The notes beneath the pieces were generated by a model. The model ran no database searches and was not told the origin of the DNA. It saw only the letters and a list, made by a program, of their open reading frames with translations. A DNA stretch of 64,000 nucleotides from Mermis nigrescens (taxonomy: Eukaryota > Nematoda > Enoplea > Mermithida > Mermithidae): assembly GCA_036768485.1 (NCBI GenBank), contig JAVLUZ010000341.1:1330329-1394328 (forward strand), given 5' to 3'. Both the position numbers and the translations under genes were made by a program. Shown in pieces: positions 23,270 through 34,733 of this stretch. Positions within the stretch are counted from its first letter, which is position 1; the number at the start of each line of letters is the position of its first letter.

Positions 23270-24470
23270 TTTGGTCAAACAAGAAGTTTTTGAATTGATT
23301 TTCTGTACCACATGTCGGCCAACCATAGCATTTTTTGAAGGATGTGCAATCGTAATTATAAGGTGAGTTCATAAAGTGCAAATAAAGACTATGACGGATC
23401 ACCAGTAAGAAAGTTCAATTAATACGTAAATTAGGACTGAATTCAGTATTAATTCATCCTCCAAAATATGAGTCGTATAGTAAAAACTGCGTCTTAATGA
23501 AACCAGTGATGATAACCAAAGGATTAACCGCATGAAAATGGACAAGAGTCCTTGAACGCTCCACGTACACAAGCGCATATGGACGGGGAAAAAATCGTTT
23601 TTTCTGCATCATGTAGCTCACGCAACCTTTTATTGAAATAAGAAAAGTAGGTACCAGCAGACTTATCTATATTGAATACGGTGGCCATCAACAAACAAAC
23701 GATTGATAGCCAGAGGCGGTCAAACTATTAAAAAAGGGTAAACCACGTGAACCTTAAAACCCGATCCCTCCTGGTAGTGTGGTTGATTTATCCGGTCCAA
23801 TCCCATTCCTCAAAGGAGTTCGCATTAATGCACCACGTCAGTAAGTAACTTCATCCACGTAGCCGACTTACTGTATTTACCTAATCGACCAAAAATTTCA
23901 AGACCCTCAATGGCGTATGCACATTTCCAGTGAGAACGCCATCATAAGTAGATAACATTGTACGTAGATGGACTAGTAATGAAAAAAATTACGGCGCTAA
24001 AAACTGGCAGTATATTAAAAGTAATTATTATAATCAAAATAGCAATATATCATGCCCGATCTCGCGTAAATATATCTGTACTTTTGTATGTAATGTACAT
24101 TACCGATGTTGCGTTATCGGGCGGTCATCTCGTTCTGGCGGCCATAATAAAGGTGGTTAATTTTGTGGTCCATTTTTGCGGGTCATTCGAGCGGAACAGT
24201 GTTTGACGACAGGGGAGTGATGAACGAATATGGGGGTCAATTGAAGTGAGCAGACGGCGAAGCGTGCGATAAACAGGAATTTAGGTGCGCAAATTGCCTC
24301 GTTTGGGTCAACACCTGCCGTACCAAACACGTTGGGCTTTAGTTCGGACCGGGAGGCTTAAGGAAGTAGCATTTCCGCTCATAAGTAAGATATCGTTAAT
24401 CCGGTGAACTTCCTAAACTAAAAGTGGCGAATCGCTTTACATACATGATCATGAGGGTTTGGATGATTGG
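23270..24470. other. Non-repeat stretch, no gene called
   Basis: No exon with convincing splice sites and similarity was found. 24070-24360 is GC-richer and shares GGAATTTAG and AGGTGCG.AATTG-like motifs with the island at 18.5 kb. It may be regulatory, but nothing in the sequence proves it. Confidence 0.3.
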
Positions 24471-24477
24471 GTTCAGG

Positions 24478-24626
24478 CACACATGGGCGTGGGGACCCCC
24501 CGAGAATCCGGTAGACCCCCCAAAAATCGATAGATCCCAGAATTGATTTTTTGGCAGGTTTTTTAGGGATTTTTGCCGATTTTCCACCACCCAGACTCCC
24601 TAGAATTCGGCTACTGCCCATGTATG
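24478..24626. mobile_element. Family Q hAT-like MITE
   Basis: CACACATGGGCGTGGGGACC ... CTACTGCCCATGTATG with internal repeated AGAATCCGG/CCAGAATT blocks. Flanks GGTTCAGG/GGTTGAAA are only a partial duplication. Confidence 0.75.
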
Positions 24627-24914
24627 GGTTGAAACCCCATAAATCTTTTAGCCCCTCATCGAGAATTCGCAATTTTCCGAAAAAATTGTCGAAGAGTTGC
24701 TGTTTTAAGCGTTTTTAGCTGTACCTTTCCTCAAAAGTATACCCCCACATTCAGATATGGTGTCCACCCGATCATCAGAAAGGGTTAAGACTTAAGCCCA
24801 TGCAATATTTATTTGAAAAAACAGTCGTTCTTGATTTCTCTAGAAATTTTTACGATAAAATTTTTTCGCCGATTAATGAGTGATAACAACCAACAGCAAA
24901 ACTTAATTAGGTAG

Positions 24915-25223
24915 GTGCATAGGTGCTTACTTTTTATAAACAATGAAAGAGAAAGTACTAGAAGCTTATACAAAACAAGGGGATTATCACGTCATTGTAC
25001 TTATGGTTATGCAAATGCACAATATATACAGTACATACACAATTTTCCTTTGATCGACGGCGATTTATCTATATCGTGCAACGGAAAAGCTATAAAATAT
25101 GCGCATAGGTCTGCTGGAAACCTTGAAACGGCAAAAATACCGGGCTATTTTCACCAAATAATGACTCTATTACGTTATATTGCGCATAATGATCTGAAAC
25201 AGTTTATATTATCCTGTAATTAG
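24915..25223 (+). CDS. Unrecognised ORF, 102 codons
   Basis: An ATG-to-stop frame beginning MHRCLLFINNERESTR, with no domain I recognise, no signal peptide and no clear promoter. It lies between small transposon copies. A chance ORF or repeat-derived frame is quite possible. Confidence 0.15.
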   Translation: MHRCLLFINNERESTRSLYKTRGLSRHCTYGYANAQYIQYIHNFPLIDGDLSISCNGKAIKYAHRSAGNLETAKIPGYFHQIMTLLRYIAHNDLKQFILSCN

Positions 25224-26005
25224 GTTCACAGTGACCGTTATACAGAAAAACATGCACATCCATATGTTTTGGGATTTTACTACCTTCGAATTTACCGTTG
25301 GCGTTGACTGTGCCTCGTGGAGAGGAGATCACAACCAAACCGAAAAATCACGCTTGTGGTCTCCTACGGTATGGAAATTTTTGGCCGGTTTTACACCGCC
25401 CAGACCCCCAGAATTAGACTGTTGCCCATGTGAGCGTTTTGGGTGTTAATTTTCGAAATTACAGCAGAACTTAAAATGTGCTGCTCCAATCCAAGCATTT
25501 TGGTCGATCTTTTGATTCAAAAGCAAGCATTTATCTTGATAATCTGAAAGGATTAGAACTTTCCGTAATTTTCCAAACACATGCTCGAAAAGCGTTTTTC
25601 TAATGATTAGTGAACTCTAAAGTATTTCAAAGCATCCGATCCGAAGGAATCGATATTTGGCACAAGATGATGCATAATTTTTCCTCGCAGCGATTACGCA
25701 TGCCTTAAGGGCTACTCGAAAAAATTTTTTCAAATGTCGTTTGCTGGCTACGGCATCTTCAGGCGATCTGAAAAAATTATAATCAGGGGTCTGAAATGTA
25801 CCGGGCTCAAAGTATGGATATTAATTCCCCAAAATAGAAAAAATTTCATTTTCACACAAAACACACTCGCACGTCATACAATCAACACACAACGCCCTCA
25901 AATTAATATTATCACAAATATGTACACATTGTCTGTGAATGAAAATTCGAAACGAAGCTTTTTTGGAAAATGAGTTAAATTCAGCTGGACGGCTATGGAA
26001 GGGAT

Positions 26006-26201
26006 CAGTGGCGGATCTAGGATTTTCCTAAAGGGGGGCGGTACCCCCTAAGGGGGTGGGGCAGAACCCTGACTTGGGCGGAAAAATTAGCCGTTTCAAC
26101 CCGAAAATCGCTAAAAATCGCTCAAAAATGCTTAATTTCGCGCACTATTTTGGGCCAATGGGGAGGGGGCGGCCGCCCCCCCCCCCCTAAATCCGCCCCT
26201 G
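26006..26201. mobile_element. hAT-like MITE with CAGTGGCGGATCTAGG ends
   Basis: 196 bp between exact 8-bp duplications GAAGGGAT (25998-26005 and 26202-26209). TIRs are CAGTGGCGGATCTAGG and CTAAATCCGCCCCTG. Interior CG-rich blocks (GGGGGCGGTACCCCC) and a C tract. Ends match widely distributed hAT elements. Confidence 0.88.
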
Positions 26202-26211
26202 GAAGGGATTA

Positions 26212-26290
26212 TAGTGTTTCACATAAGTTTGGACATGAATTTCTAGCATTTATATCGACAATTAGCTGACAGTTTACGGCAAATCTGGAA
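26212..26290. mobile_element. Family T MITE fragment
   Basis: The left half only: TAGTGTTTCACATAAGTTTG and GACAATTAGCTGACAGTTTA, the same variant as at 36098. Confidence 0.6.
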
Positions 26291-26444
26291 CAGATCTATG
26301 CATCGTTTATGTAATGTAATTTACTTTAGCCAGCGATAAAACAATATACTGTACACAAAAGTTTAAACAGGTACAACCGCACAATATAAAACGAAACCGT
26401 CCAGTAATGAAAAACACTGCACTACAAAGGGACACAAGGGATTT

Positions 26445-26862
26445 TTAATTCACTAATGAGTGACCCTTTACTGGAAATGAGATTTCGGAAATAGCTTTTT
26501 TAAATGATGCGGCGGTAGGTTTTGTTAAGACATCTTCGGAAAGCGAGTTCAACAAAGGAATTATTCTACTGGTAAAAAAATATTTGGCCAAGTCAGTTTT
26601 TAGAGGTGGTTTTTGGAGTTTTAATGAATGCCCCTTGTTACAGAATGGTTCAATTTGAAAAAGTCATTAACATTCGAGCCTAATTGGTGGATTGTTTTAT
26701 AGCAAAAAACAAGGTCGAAAATGGTGCGCCGATATTCCAATAATTCCAATTTAAATTCCTTAAGTCTATTCAAATAAGTAACTTTAGGACCCAAAAGACG
26801 CCGTGTGAAATATCTTTGTACATATTCTAAGGCATCTTTATCCCTCAGTAGATGTGGATTTC
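26445..26862 (-). pseudogene. Non-LTR retrotransposon fragment (RT C-terminal region), frameshifted
   Basis: The minus strand reads NPHLLRDKDALEYVQRYFTR, then LNRLKEFKLELLEYRR and TIFDLVFCYKTIHQLG. This is the 'WNP....D...LE.VQR.FT...... RL..L.L..LE.RR...DL...YK' tail of CR1/jockey-type LINE proteins. One frameshift falls near 26640; the second frame continues (TSRIIPLLNSLSEDVL) to TAA at 26445-26447. It is 5'-truncated just left of the foldback core beginning near 26877. Confidence 0.8.
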
Positions 26863-26876
26863 ATAGTAATTTATCT

Positions 26877-27615
26877 GCTTACTAGCAAAAAAATGCTCCG
26901 ATGGAGCAAAAAAGACGAATGTACTTGGGGTTGTGAGAGAGGACTAGGAAAAAGCTACCAATGTATATGCCTAAAGTCGCAAAATCTGCTAAAAATAAGA
27001 CTTTCTCTGAGCAACGCAGAAAATCGAATTATATTCTGCGGCCTGTAGATTGAAATAAACAACTGCATAAAAAACGATTGCAAAAGCAGCAAGTTAGCTA
27101 TGCAGTAGCTATGGGAAATTAGATAGAGTATACAAGGAGAGACTTTGCAAGTAAATGGAATAAAATAGCAAACATCAATGCATTCAAGACAGTCAAGGAA
27201 ATTGTTGGTTTTAAAACAGTAGGAAACGCGAAACCCTAACGTGAAACAGACTAATGTGGGTAGGTACAGTTGCATGCCTGCAACGATTGTATGCACTAAT
27301 CAATTAACGCCAGGTTTGCGTGTTGTAATACTCATGGTAAAAAAATAAAACACCTTTAAATACAATTGCAGTTAGTTTTCTATCAATCATGATATACGAA
27401 GCAAGTCAGCGTTGCAACTAGGCCTCAGAATATACTTTGATTTTCTGCGTTGCTTAGAGAAAATCTTATTTTTAACAGATTTTGCGACTTTAGGCATATA
27501 CAAAGGTATCTTTTTCCTAGTACCCTCCTTTTATCCTTAATAATCCACAATCACAAGTATATCCGTCTTTTTTGTTGCATCGGAGCATTTTTTATTGTTA
27601 GTACCCTACTTTTAG
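26877..27615. mobile_element. Foldback element core, copy 1
   Basis: About 190-bp inverted arms: CTAGCAAAAAAATGCTCCGA ... TATATTCTGCGGCCTGTAGA (plus) is mirrored by CAGAATATACTTTGATTTTC ... GGAGCATTTTTTATTGTTAG. The centre (27060-27420) is non-coding. The same core recurs near 29.6, 32.4, 52.8 and 63.0 kb. Confidence 0.85.
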
Positions 27616-27689
27616 TTAGCATGATTCGAGTAAATCAGTCAGTAAACACATACGGTGACATGCCACAATAATGACAGCAGTCCGAGAAC

Positions 27690-28930
27690 GCGGAAAATAT
27701 TATTGTTCTGAACATCGGCATAATTTTTTTCAAACAAGAGAAGCTTACCTTGTTTTAACAGAACAAAGGTTTCCAGCATAAATTTCACGCAATTATTGGG
27801 TGTAAAGAACACTTACGCTCAGATTCGTAATCCTGACGTTACATGGAACATTTTGTAAGAAAATTAAGTTCTGCAACGCTCTGAAACTAGATTTAATTTT
27901 CAGTGTAAACTTTACTTATCTGCTGCGTGTAAAGAAAACATACAGTCAGATTTGTAATCCTGACCTTACGGGACATATTTTAAAAAATTTACGTTTTACA
28001 ACGCTCTGGAAGTAAACTAAAATTGTATTGTAAACTAAACATATACAATAAATCAATAGTGCAAACTTTGCACAACTACAGAGTGTAGAGAAAACTAACA
28101 GTCAGATTCATAATTCTGACGTTAAATAGAACATTTTGGAAAAAATTGAGCTTCCGCGAAGCTCTAGAACTAAAGTTAGTTTGCAGTGTAAAGTGTACAC
28201 AACCATGGAGTGTAAAGTAGATTTCAATCGGATTCGTAATTCTGATACTACTCTGATATTACGATCAACATTTATGAAAAATTTAGTCTCCACAATGGCC
28301 TGATGATAAAAGATCATTGGATGCAATGCAACCTCCTTTACACCACTGTTGAGTGTAAACAAACGCGCCCAACTAACGTATCCTGTTAGATATCTGGTTT
28401 TGACTTAACACCTCCCGAAAAAGCTAAATATTGATGTAAATCAAAGCAATTTGCTGTGACGTGTACCCCTAAGAAACTACTTTATTTTTATACTATTTGA
28501 CCAATTCCGACTTCTAAACGGAGAAAGTGGCGAATAAGAAAAACGGAAGAAAATGTATTTTTCACTATCCACCACATTGTAAACTCTAAAAATCTGAACC
28601 TCCCCATTGAGTGTAAAAATTCTGTTTAAGCCAGTTTGTAAGCCCTTTGAATCATAGTACGTTGTTATGTGGAAAACTTATGTTCCGCAAAATATTTGAG
28701 ATATTTACCAATTAAAATATGGGAAAAATGTGTTTTTTCGTCCATTTCACACCCCTGATTTCGAACTTTACACCCCCATAAATGACTCAATATTTCGTTT
28801 TTCATACGCAATTTGCTGGGACGTATAGCCCTTGAAAGGTACTTTATTATTTTTTAAATTCAATCTATCCCGACTTGACCGGAGAAATTGGTGGAGAAAT
28901 CTTAGACAAAACTTGTTTTTTACACTATCC
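27690..28930. repeat. Foldback right arm: degenerate subrepeats of about 124 bp
   Basis: Successive units share GTGTAAAG, TCAGATTCGTAATCCTGAC, GGAACATTTT and CAACGCTCTG, with near-palindromic GTGTAAACTTTAC. The outer third changes to a related unit with TACTTTATT, CCCGACTT and GGAGAAA.TGG. No coding frame. 28930-29560 is AT-rich with nothing recognised. Confidence 0.8.
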
Positions 28931-29579
28931 ACTTGTGTGTAAAGTTTAAATCCTTAAATCTAATCAAATTAAATCAAATTTTTATACTCTTTACACTCCC
29001 CTCGAGAACTAATGCGAAAATTAAAAAAACAAAAAAATACATATTTAGAGAATTTAATTCCTTACAATTACGATTAAATTGTATGAGGCATGTATGCTGA
29101 GTTGTGTACAAGGTGGCTAAAAAACCGCCAAAGATTTGTATATGTTATAACGTTACGCTAAAACTTTACACGCTCATTACACACATGTATTGAAAATAAA
29201 CAAAAAAAAGTTTGTGAAATCTTTTTTGGTTATCTATCTTTAAAATAAAATTCGCACTCGCTGTGATAAACATATAAGGAAAGACGTGGCCCAGTATATT
29301 ATAGGTGGGCTATCGCGCGATCTGTGATTGTTGCTTGTTAATATTTTTAAAGATATAGGTACTTACTGCCCAAACTTGTGAACTATGCTTAGCTGAACTT
29401 CTGATCGGATCGTTGTATTCAAGCGCACACAAAAAGGAAACCTATGTATTTTTAAGAAATCGAGAAGAAAAATTTTTAAAAATTTGCTATGAAATACTGC
29501 ATGAAATATGCTAAATTCAGCGCGTTTTCGTTTCAGAAATCTCTGAAAGTGTCAATAAATTATTTACGTCCAGATATTT

Positions 29580-30380
29580 CAAGAAACTAGCAAAGAAAAA
29601 TGCTTCGGGAAGAAAAAAGGACGAATATACTCGGAATTACGCATCATTAAGGATATAAAAGGAGGGGACTAGGGAAAAGTTATATATGTTAGCCTTTCAA
29701 AGATAAGAGAATCTACTAAAAGTATGACTTCCGCTAAAAAACGCAAAAAGTCGAAGTATATTATGCGGCCTGTGGAAGCGAGTTGCACCTCCTACGTAAA
29801 AAATAAATAATACGAATAGCTTATTCCTGGAAAAGAAGCGATTACTAAGCAAAAAATCGATGCGCATTCTCACGCTAGCATGGCACGCACTGCTATGGGG
29901 CAGCAATTAACAAGATTGTGTGCTTGTCATACTTCATTTATGAAGCCATTCACAATTTACTATAGTATGTTTCACACAAGTTTGGGCATAAATTTTAAAA
30001 ATTATACCCGACAATAAACTGACAGATTGTGATTATAGCATTGATAATTATCGTAATCCGTCCGCTTACTTTCGAAAGAATTCTTAAAATTTATGCCCAA
30101 ACTTATATGAAACAGACTATAAATATCGGTTATATGTTGAAAGAGAAATTTGATATCGATAAGATACTAAATCAGTTAAACATATCAAAGCTTCCTCATA
30201 ATCACTTTTTCTTAGCCAATTAAAAATTTTTTTTGAAGGCATGCTTTTCCAGAAGCCGCAGAATTTACTTCGATTTTTTTCGTTTTTTAGCGAAAGTCTT
30301 ATTTTAGTAGATTCTTTCAACTTTTACAGGCATGGGTAACTTTTTTCTAGCTCCCTCCTTTTATGTCCTTAATGATGCGT
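29580..30380. mobile_element. Foldback element core, copy 2
   Basis: Plus arm 29585-29775 (GCAAAGAAAAATGCTTCGG ... TATATTATGCGGCCTG) and mirrored arm 30240-30375 (GAAGCCGCAGAATTTACTTC ... CTCCTTTTATGTCC). A family T MITE sits between the arms. Confidence 0.8.
29963..30119. mobile_element. Family T palindromic MITE inside foldback core
   Basis: 157 bp flanked by TA: TAGTATGTTTCACACAAGTT at the left, ACTTATATGAAACAGACTA at the right, with an internal mirrored CGACAATAAACTGACAG block. Confidence 0.85.
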
Positions 30381-30529
30381 TATCATGGGTAGGTAGCGCA
30401 TTGGCGCTTAGGTACTTATAATATACTTGGATACCCCAACATTTGTCTTCTACCCCCTACAGCTATAACGGGACACATCTAGAAGGTGCGGTTTCTTTTA
30501 AAAGATAGATAATAAAAAAATCGCTGCGG

Positions 30530-31475
30530 GTTTTTTACTTTTCTTTACTCTCAATGCCTAGCTTGAAATGAGAGTATAAAGCTTACACCAAAAATTCAAA
30601 TATCTGTCTATTGCTTGCGGAGAACCAATTTTTTAAAATGTTGCCCATAGTCTCTAGTTTACGAATCTGCACTTTATTTTTTACATTGTCTGGTTCCAGC
30701 CCTACAGTAAGACAAATGCCATATTTAAATTTTTTCAGGCTACCGCCTATATATAACTCAGTTCAAACTATTGATAGAATCTAATGCGTTTATAATGTAG
30801 AGTATAAATTCCTCTTAATTCGTTTTTTTGTTTTTTGAAATCGCACTTGTTCTTGAGCCACAGTACGCTAAGTGAAATGAACTGGAGCTGAAAAAGACGT
30901 TTTTGCCGGTTTTTGGACTGCCCTCTTCTCTGGTTATAAGTCTCGCCCCAAAAATTATATTTAAAATAAAGTAGGCTTTAGAGGCTATACGTATAACTTG
31001 ACTGCGTTCATATGAAATGAATAGGGAGTTAGTTATAGGGTTTTAAAGTTTACACTCTGAGATAGACAAAAAATGCGTTTTTACCTCTTTTTAGTTTGCT
31101 TGATTCTTCGGTTACGAATTGGGATGTGCAAGGTATTCTAAAAATAAAGTACTTCTAGGGGTTACACATCGCACTTGAATGCGTTTCTTTAAACTCCATA
31201 AAGAGTTAGGCATGGAGGTGTAAAGTTTAGACTGTTAGGTAAAAAACATGCTTTTTGACAGTTTTTTGTCTGCTAGCTTCTCCGGTTATGAATAGATACG
31301 TGTGAAATATTATAACGAAGAAGCACGTGTCAATGGTTACCCAACGCACTTGGTTGCGTTTTCTTACTCTCAATACGGAGTTATGAGTTAGTCCTGGCGG
31401 TGCAAAGTGCTAACTATAGGGTAAAAAGAGTTGGTATTTTTGGTTAACTTCACTGAATACGAGTAGAGTTGGGAG
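30530..31475. repeat. Foldback left arm: inverted subrepeats
   Basis: The mirror image of the outer arm at 33.7-34.4 kb and parallel to 51.2-51.9 kb. Units of roughly 150 bp share AAAGTTTACACTCT, TTCTCCGGTTATGA-like and TAAAGTA.TT..AGGGGTTAC.C blocks. Non-coding. Confidence 0.7.
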
Positions 31476-31702
31476 CACACTTCGGCATGTGGAGGGGTTT
31501 GGGGGTATGCACCCCCGAGAAACTAAAATACCCCCAGATACCAAAGTACCCCCAGAATTCAATTTTTGAAATTTTTTCGCAATTTTGTGATGCCAATGGA
31601 TTGAAAAATGGTGGGTTTTTCGCTATACCACCACTTTAAAGGCTATTTTTTGACCTTTGAAAAATATTGCACCCCCCAGAATTTTGGTGTCGCCCATCTA
31701 TG
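31476..31702. mobile_element. Family Q hAT-like MITE
   Basis: CACACTTCGGCATGTGGAGG ... GTGTCGCCCATCTATG. Flanks GTTGGGAG/GTTGGGAC match at 7 of 8 bases. Inserted at the inner edge of the foldback left arm. Confidence 0.8.
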
Positions 31703-31845
31703 GTTGGGACAAGATCTTAATAAATACTGCGCTTGTTGAGCTTATGTGTGAAATATTTGCATGCAGGTTTCTATACTGAGCTTATAAGCGTATAAGCTTA
31801 TAACTTGATGCTGCACCTTTTAAGAACAGGAAGCAAAACAAGCAA

Positions 31846-31914
31846 TCAGGTCATAATTGTGGGAACGTCGGATTAGAAATCGAAAAGTCGTGTGTTCGAG
31901 CCCACCGACGAGTG
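31846..31914 (+). tRNA. tRNA-like pseudogene, possibly Ser (AGA)
   Basis: CGGATTAGAAATCG resembles a Ser-AGA anticodon arm. GTGTTCGAGCCCAC is a B-box/T-loop, and a T-rich run (CTTTTTATTT) follows as a pol III terminator would. Acceptor and T stems pair poorly, so this is degenerate. Confidence 0.3.
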
Positions 31915-32089
31915 ATCTTTTTATTTTCTTAATTTTTATACATGCCATGAAAAACCATGCAACCTGTAATTATGTAGGGTTGGAATAAACAAATGAACCA
32001 TACGAGCACGCTTCGCCACATATAGGCATGGGGATCAGACAGGACCCCCGAAAATATGAACCCTCAAAAAACGAAAAAACATTGCATGT

Positions 32090-32310
32090 TCATTACACGT
32101 AACGGCTAGAAATTTTGGGTAGGTGTCTGCGGCCATTTTTAGGGGAAGGGGTTTAATAACTTCCAATTGTTGGCCCAAAATAGCAAAATAGCATCTAAAA
32201 ATTGTCGAAAAACGCAATTCCAAAAATTTAAAAATTGGGAGAGGAGTGTCAAAAATATTCTGACTGGGGGATGGGTGAACGACCAACTTTGGGTGGGGAA
32301 TCCCCCATCC
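32090..32310. repeat. Dispersed short repeat, family R3
   Basis: Parallel to 425-645: GGCTAGAAATTTTGGG, GCGGCCATTTTTAGGGG, AATAACTTCCAATT and GACCAACTTTGGGTGGGG. Confidence 0.65.
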
Positions 32311-32382
32311 CTTTATTATATATCTAAGCATGTTCTCCATTGACTTAATTGTTTTATTCAAATATTGTTAATAAAAAAGGTG

Positions 32383-33075
32383 GGTACTAGCAAGGAAAAA
32401 TGCTCAGATGGAAAAAAGGACGAATATACTCGGAAACACGCATTTTTAAAGTTATAAAAGACAGGGACTAGGAAAACGTCACCTATGCATGCATGCATGA
32501 AAAAAATTAGACTTTCTCTTAGCAATGTAAAAATCGAAGTATATTCTGCGGCATGTAAAACATTATATGCTGGTTCACTTACAGAAGAGCTTAGGAAGAA
32601 ACTTTGATGTGTAATAAACATTCGATTTGTTGAACATAAAATATTGAATATTAAACATTCAAATTTTCCTTCCGTTATTATGCACTGTCACCCTGATTTA
32701 CTCGTACTTTTTATTGTCTTTAATTATTCTTTCCAGCCTTATACGTTTTAGTGCTGATTAATATATATGCGCATGTTTAGTCCTTGTCAGAATTAGCGCC
32801 TCTGCTATGTTTACCCAGATTCGATTCCACTTTAAATTAATAATCCACAAGATTTGTCCTTTTTACTTCAAAGTGATCACTTCCATTCGGATTATACTCT
32901 GTTAGTGTTTTTCCTCTGTAAACCGCAGAATATACTTCGATTTCTGCATTGCTAAGAGAAAGTCTAAGTGACTTTTTCCTAGTCCCCGTCTTTTATGTCT
33001 TTGATAATGCGTGTTCCCAAGTATATTCGTCCTTTATGTTCCATCGGAGCATTTTTCTTTGCTAGCACCTTACTT
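32383..33075. mobile_element. Foldback element core, copy 3
   Basis: Plus arm TACTAGCAAGGAAAAATGCT ... TATATTCTGCGGCATG (32385-32555) and mirrored arm CCGCAGAATATACTTCGATT ... CATTTTTCTTTGCTAGCACC (32924-33070). It lies between left arm 30.5-31.5 kb and right arm 33.2-34.4 kb, making this the most complete copy. Confidence 0.88.
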
Positions 33076-33174
33076 TTAATTAGCCTGATTCGAGTAAGTC
33101 AGCCAGTTAATACATACGGTAACATGCCAATACGACAGCAGTCCGAAACGTGGAAAACAATATTAGCCTGAACA

Positions 33175-34430
33175 TCAGCATAATTTTTTTAAACAGGACA
33201 AGCTAACCTTATTTAAGCAAATCAAATGTTTTCAGCGTAAACTTTACGCAATTACTGGTTGAAAAGAACAATTAAACTCAGGTTCGTAATCCTGACGTTA
33301 CATGGAACATTTAAAGAAATTAAGCCTCTGCAACGCTCTAAAACTAAAGTTAATTTTCATAGTAAACTTTACATAATTACTGGGTGTAAAGAAAACATAC
33401 AGTCAGATTCGTAATCCTGACCTTACGGAACATATTTTGAAAAAATTTCCTTTTTGCAGCGCTCTGGAAGTAAAATAAATTTGTAGTGTAAACGTTACAC
33501 ATCAACAATAATTGAATAGTGCAAACTGTACATAACTACTGGGTGTCGAGAAGACTAACAGTCAGATTTGTAATTCTAATCTTACATGGAACATTAAAAA
33601 AATTAAGCATCCGCAACGCTCTGGAGCTAAAGTTAATTTTCCGTGTAACTTTTTACACAACCACCGAGTGTAAATAAGATTTTAGTCGGATTCATAATGT
33701 TGATATTACTCTGATTTTGCGATCAATATTTATGAAAAAGTAACTCTCTACAATGGTCTGAAGGCAAGTAAATATTAAATTTAAACCGCTTCACATCAAT
33801 TTGAGTGTAAACAGACGCGCCCAACTGACTTATCACGTTTGAAACCTGGTACATTTTTAGACTTGTGATCATGTCCAGACTTATAACTGGAGAACTTGAC
33901 ATAATAAAACAAGACAGTAGGAAGGAAGTACTTTAGTTTTATTGTTATTCGACTTATCCCTACTTCTATAATGAGAAATTAGCAAACAAAGGAAAGGGAC
34001 AAAAACATATATTCCATCATCCACCACATTGTAAACTTTAAAAATATGAACCTGATTTCCCATTAAGTTTATTTGAATTCGGTCCGATCCAGTTTGTATC
34101 TTTTAGTTGTACTACGTTTATGTGTGAAAAACTTCTGTCCCGCATCCTATTTGTTGATAACCAAATCAAAAATGGGGAAAAATGTGTTTTTTCGCCCAAT
34201 GTTACACTCCTGATTTCGAACTTTACACCTCTAGAAATAACATAATAATGAGTTTTTCAAACGCGGTTTGCTGCGACGTTTAGTCCTTGGAACGTACTTT
34301 ATTTTCATTTTATTCAATTTATCCCGACCTATAGCTGGATAAGTTGGCGGAGAAATCTGAAACAAAACCTGTTTTTTAAAGCATCCACTATAGTGTTAAA
34401 TTTAAACCATTATATCTAACTCAGTATTAT
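33175..34430. repeat. Foldback right arm: subrepeats of about 124 bp
   Basis: Unit starts near 33238, 33362 and 33486 share GTAAACTTTACGCAATTACT, TTCGTAATCCTGAC and CAACGCTCT. Strongly similar to 27690-28930 and, reversed, to 51215-52690. Confidence 0.85.
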
Positions 34431-34477
34431 GTGTATAAAAGTTTGCTGATAAGCCAAAAGTAGCCCTTGAGCATACG

Positions 34478-34733
34478 TGCGTGCAGTACCAAAATTCTGG
34501 GGATGCAAGATTTTCCAGAGGTCAAAAAAGGTCTTAAAAATGGTGGAATGGCGAAAAAACACCATTTTTCAACGTTTCTCATTGAGCACTATCCATTGGC
34601 ATCAAAAAATTGCGGGGAAAAAAACAAAAGAATTTTCAAAAATTGAATTCTGGGAATGTTTTGGTTTCTGGAGGGGGTATTCGGCCTTCTGGGAGGTGCA
34701 TACCCCGAAACCTCCCACGCCCAGGTGTGCCTT
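34478..34733. mobile_element. Family Q MITE, reverse copy
   Basis: Carries AATGGTGGAATGGCGAAAAA, CATTGGCATCAAAAAATTGC, ATTGAATTCTGGG and CCCACGCCCAGGTGTG, mirror of the long family Q form at 56297. 34870-35800 is AT-rich with no repeat or gene recognised and would contain the kinase promoter. Confidence 0.7.
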
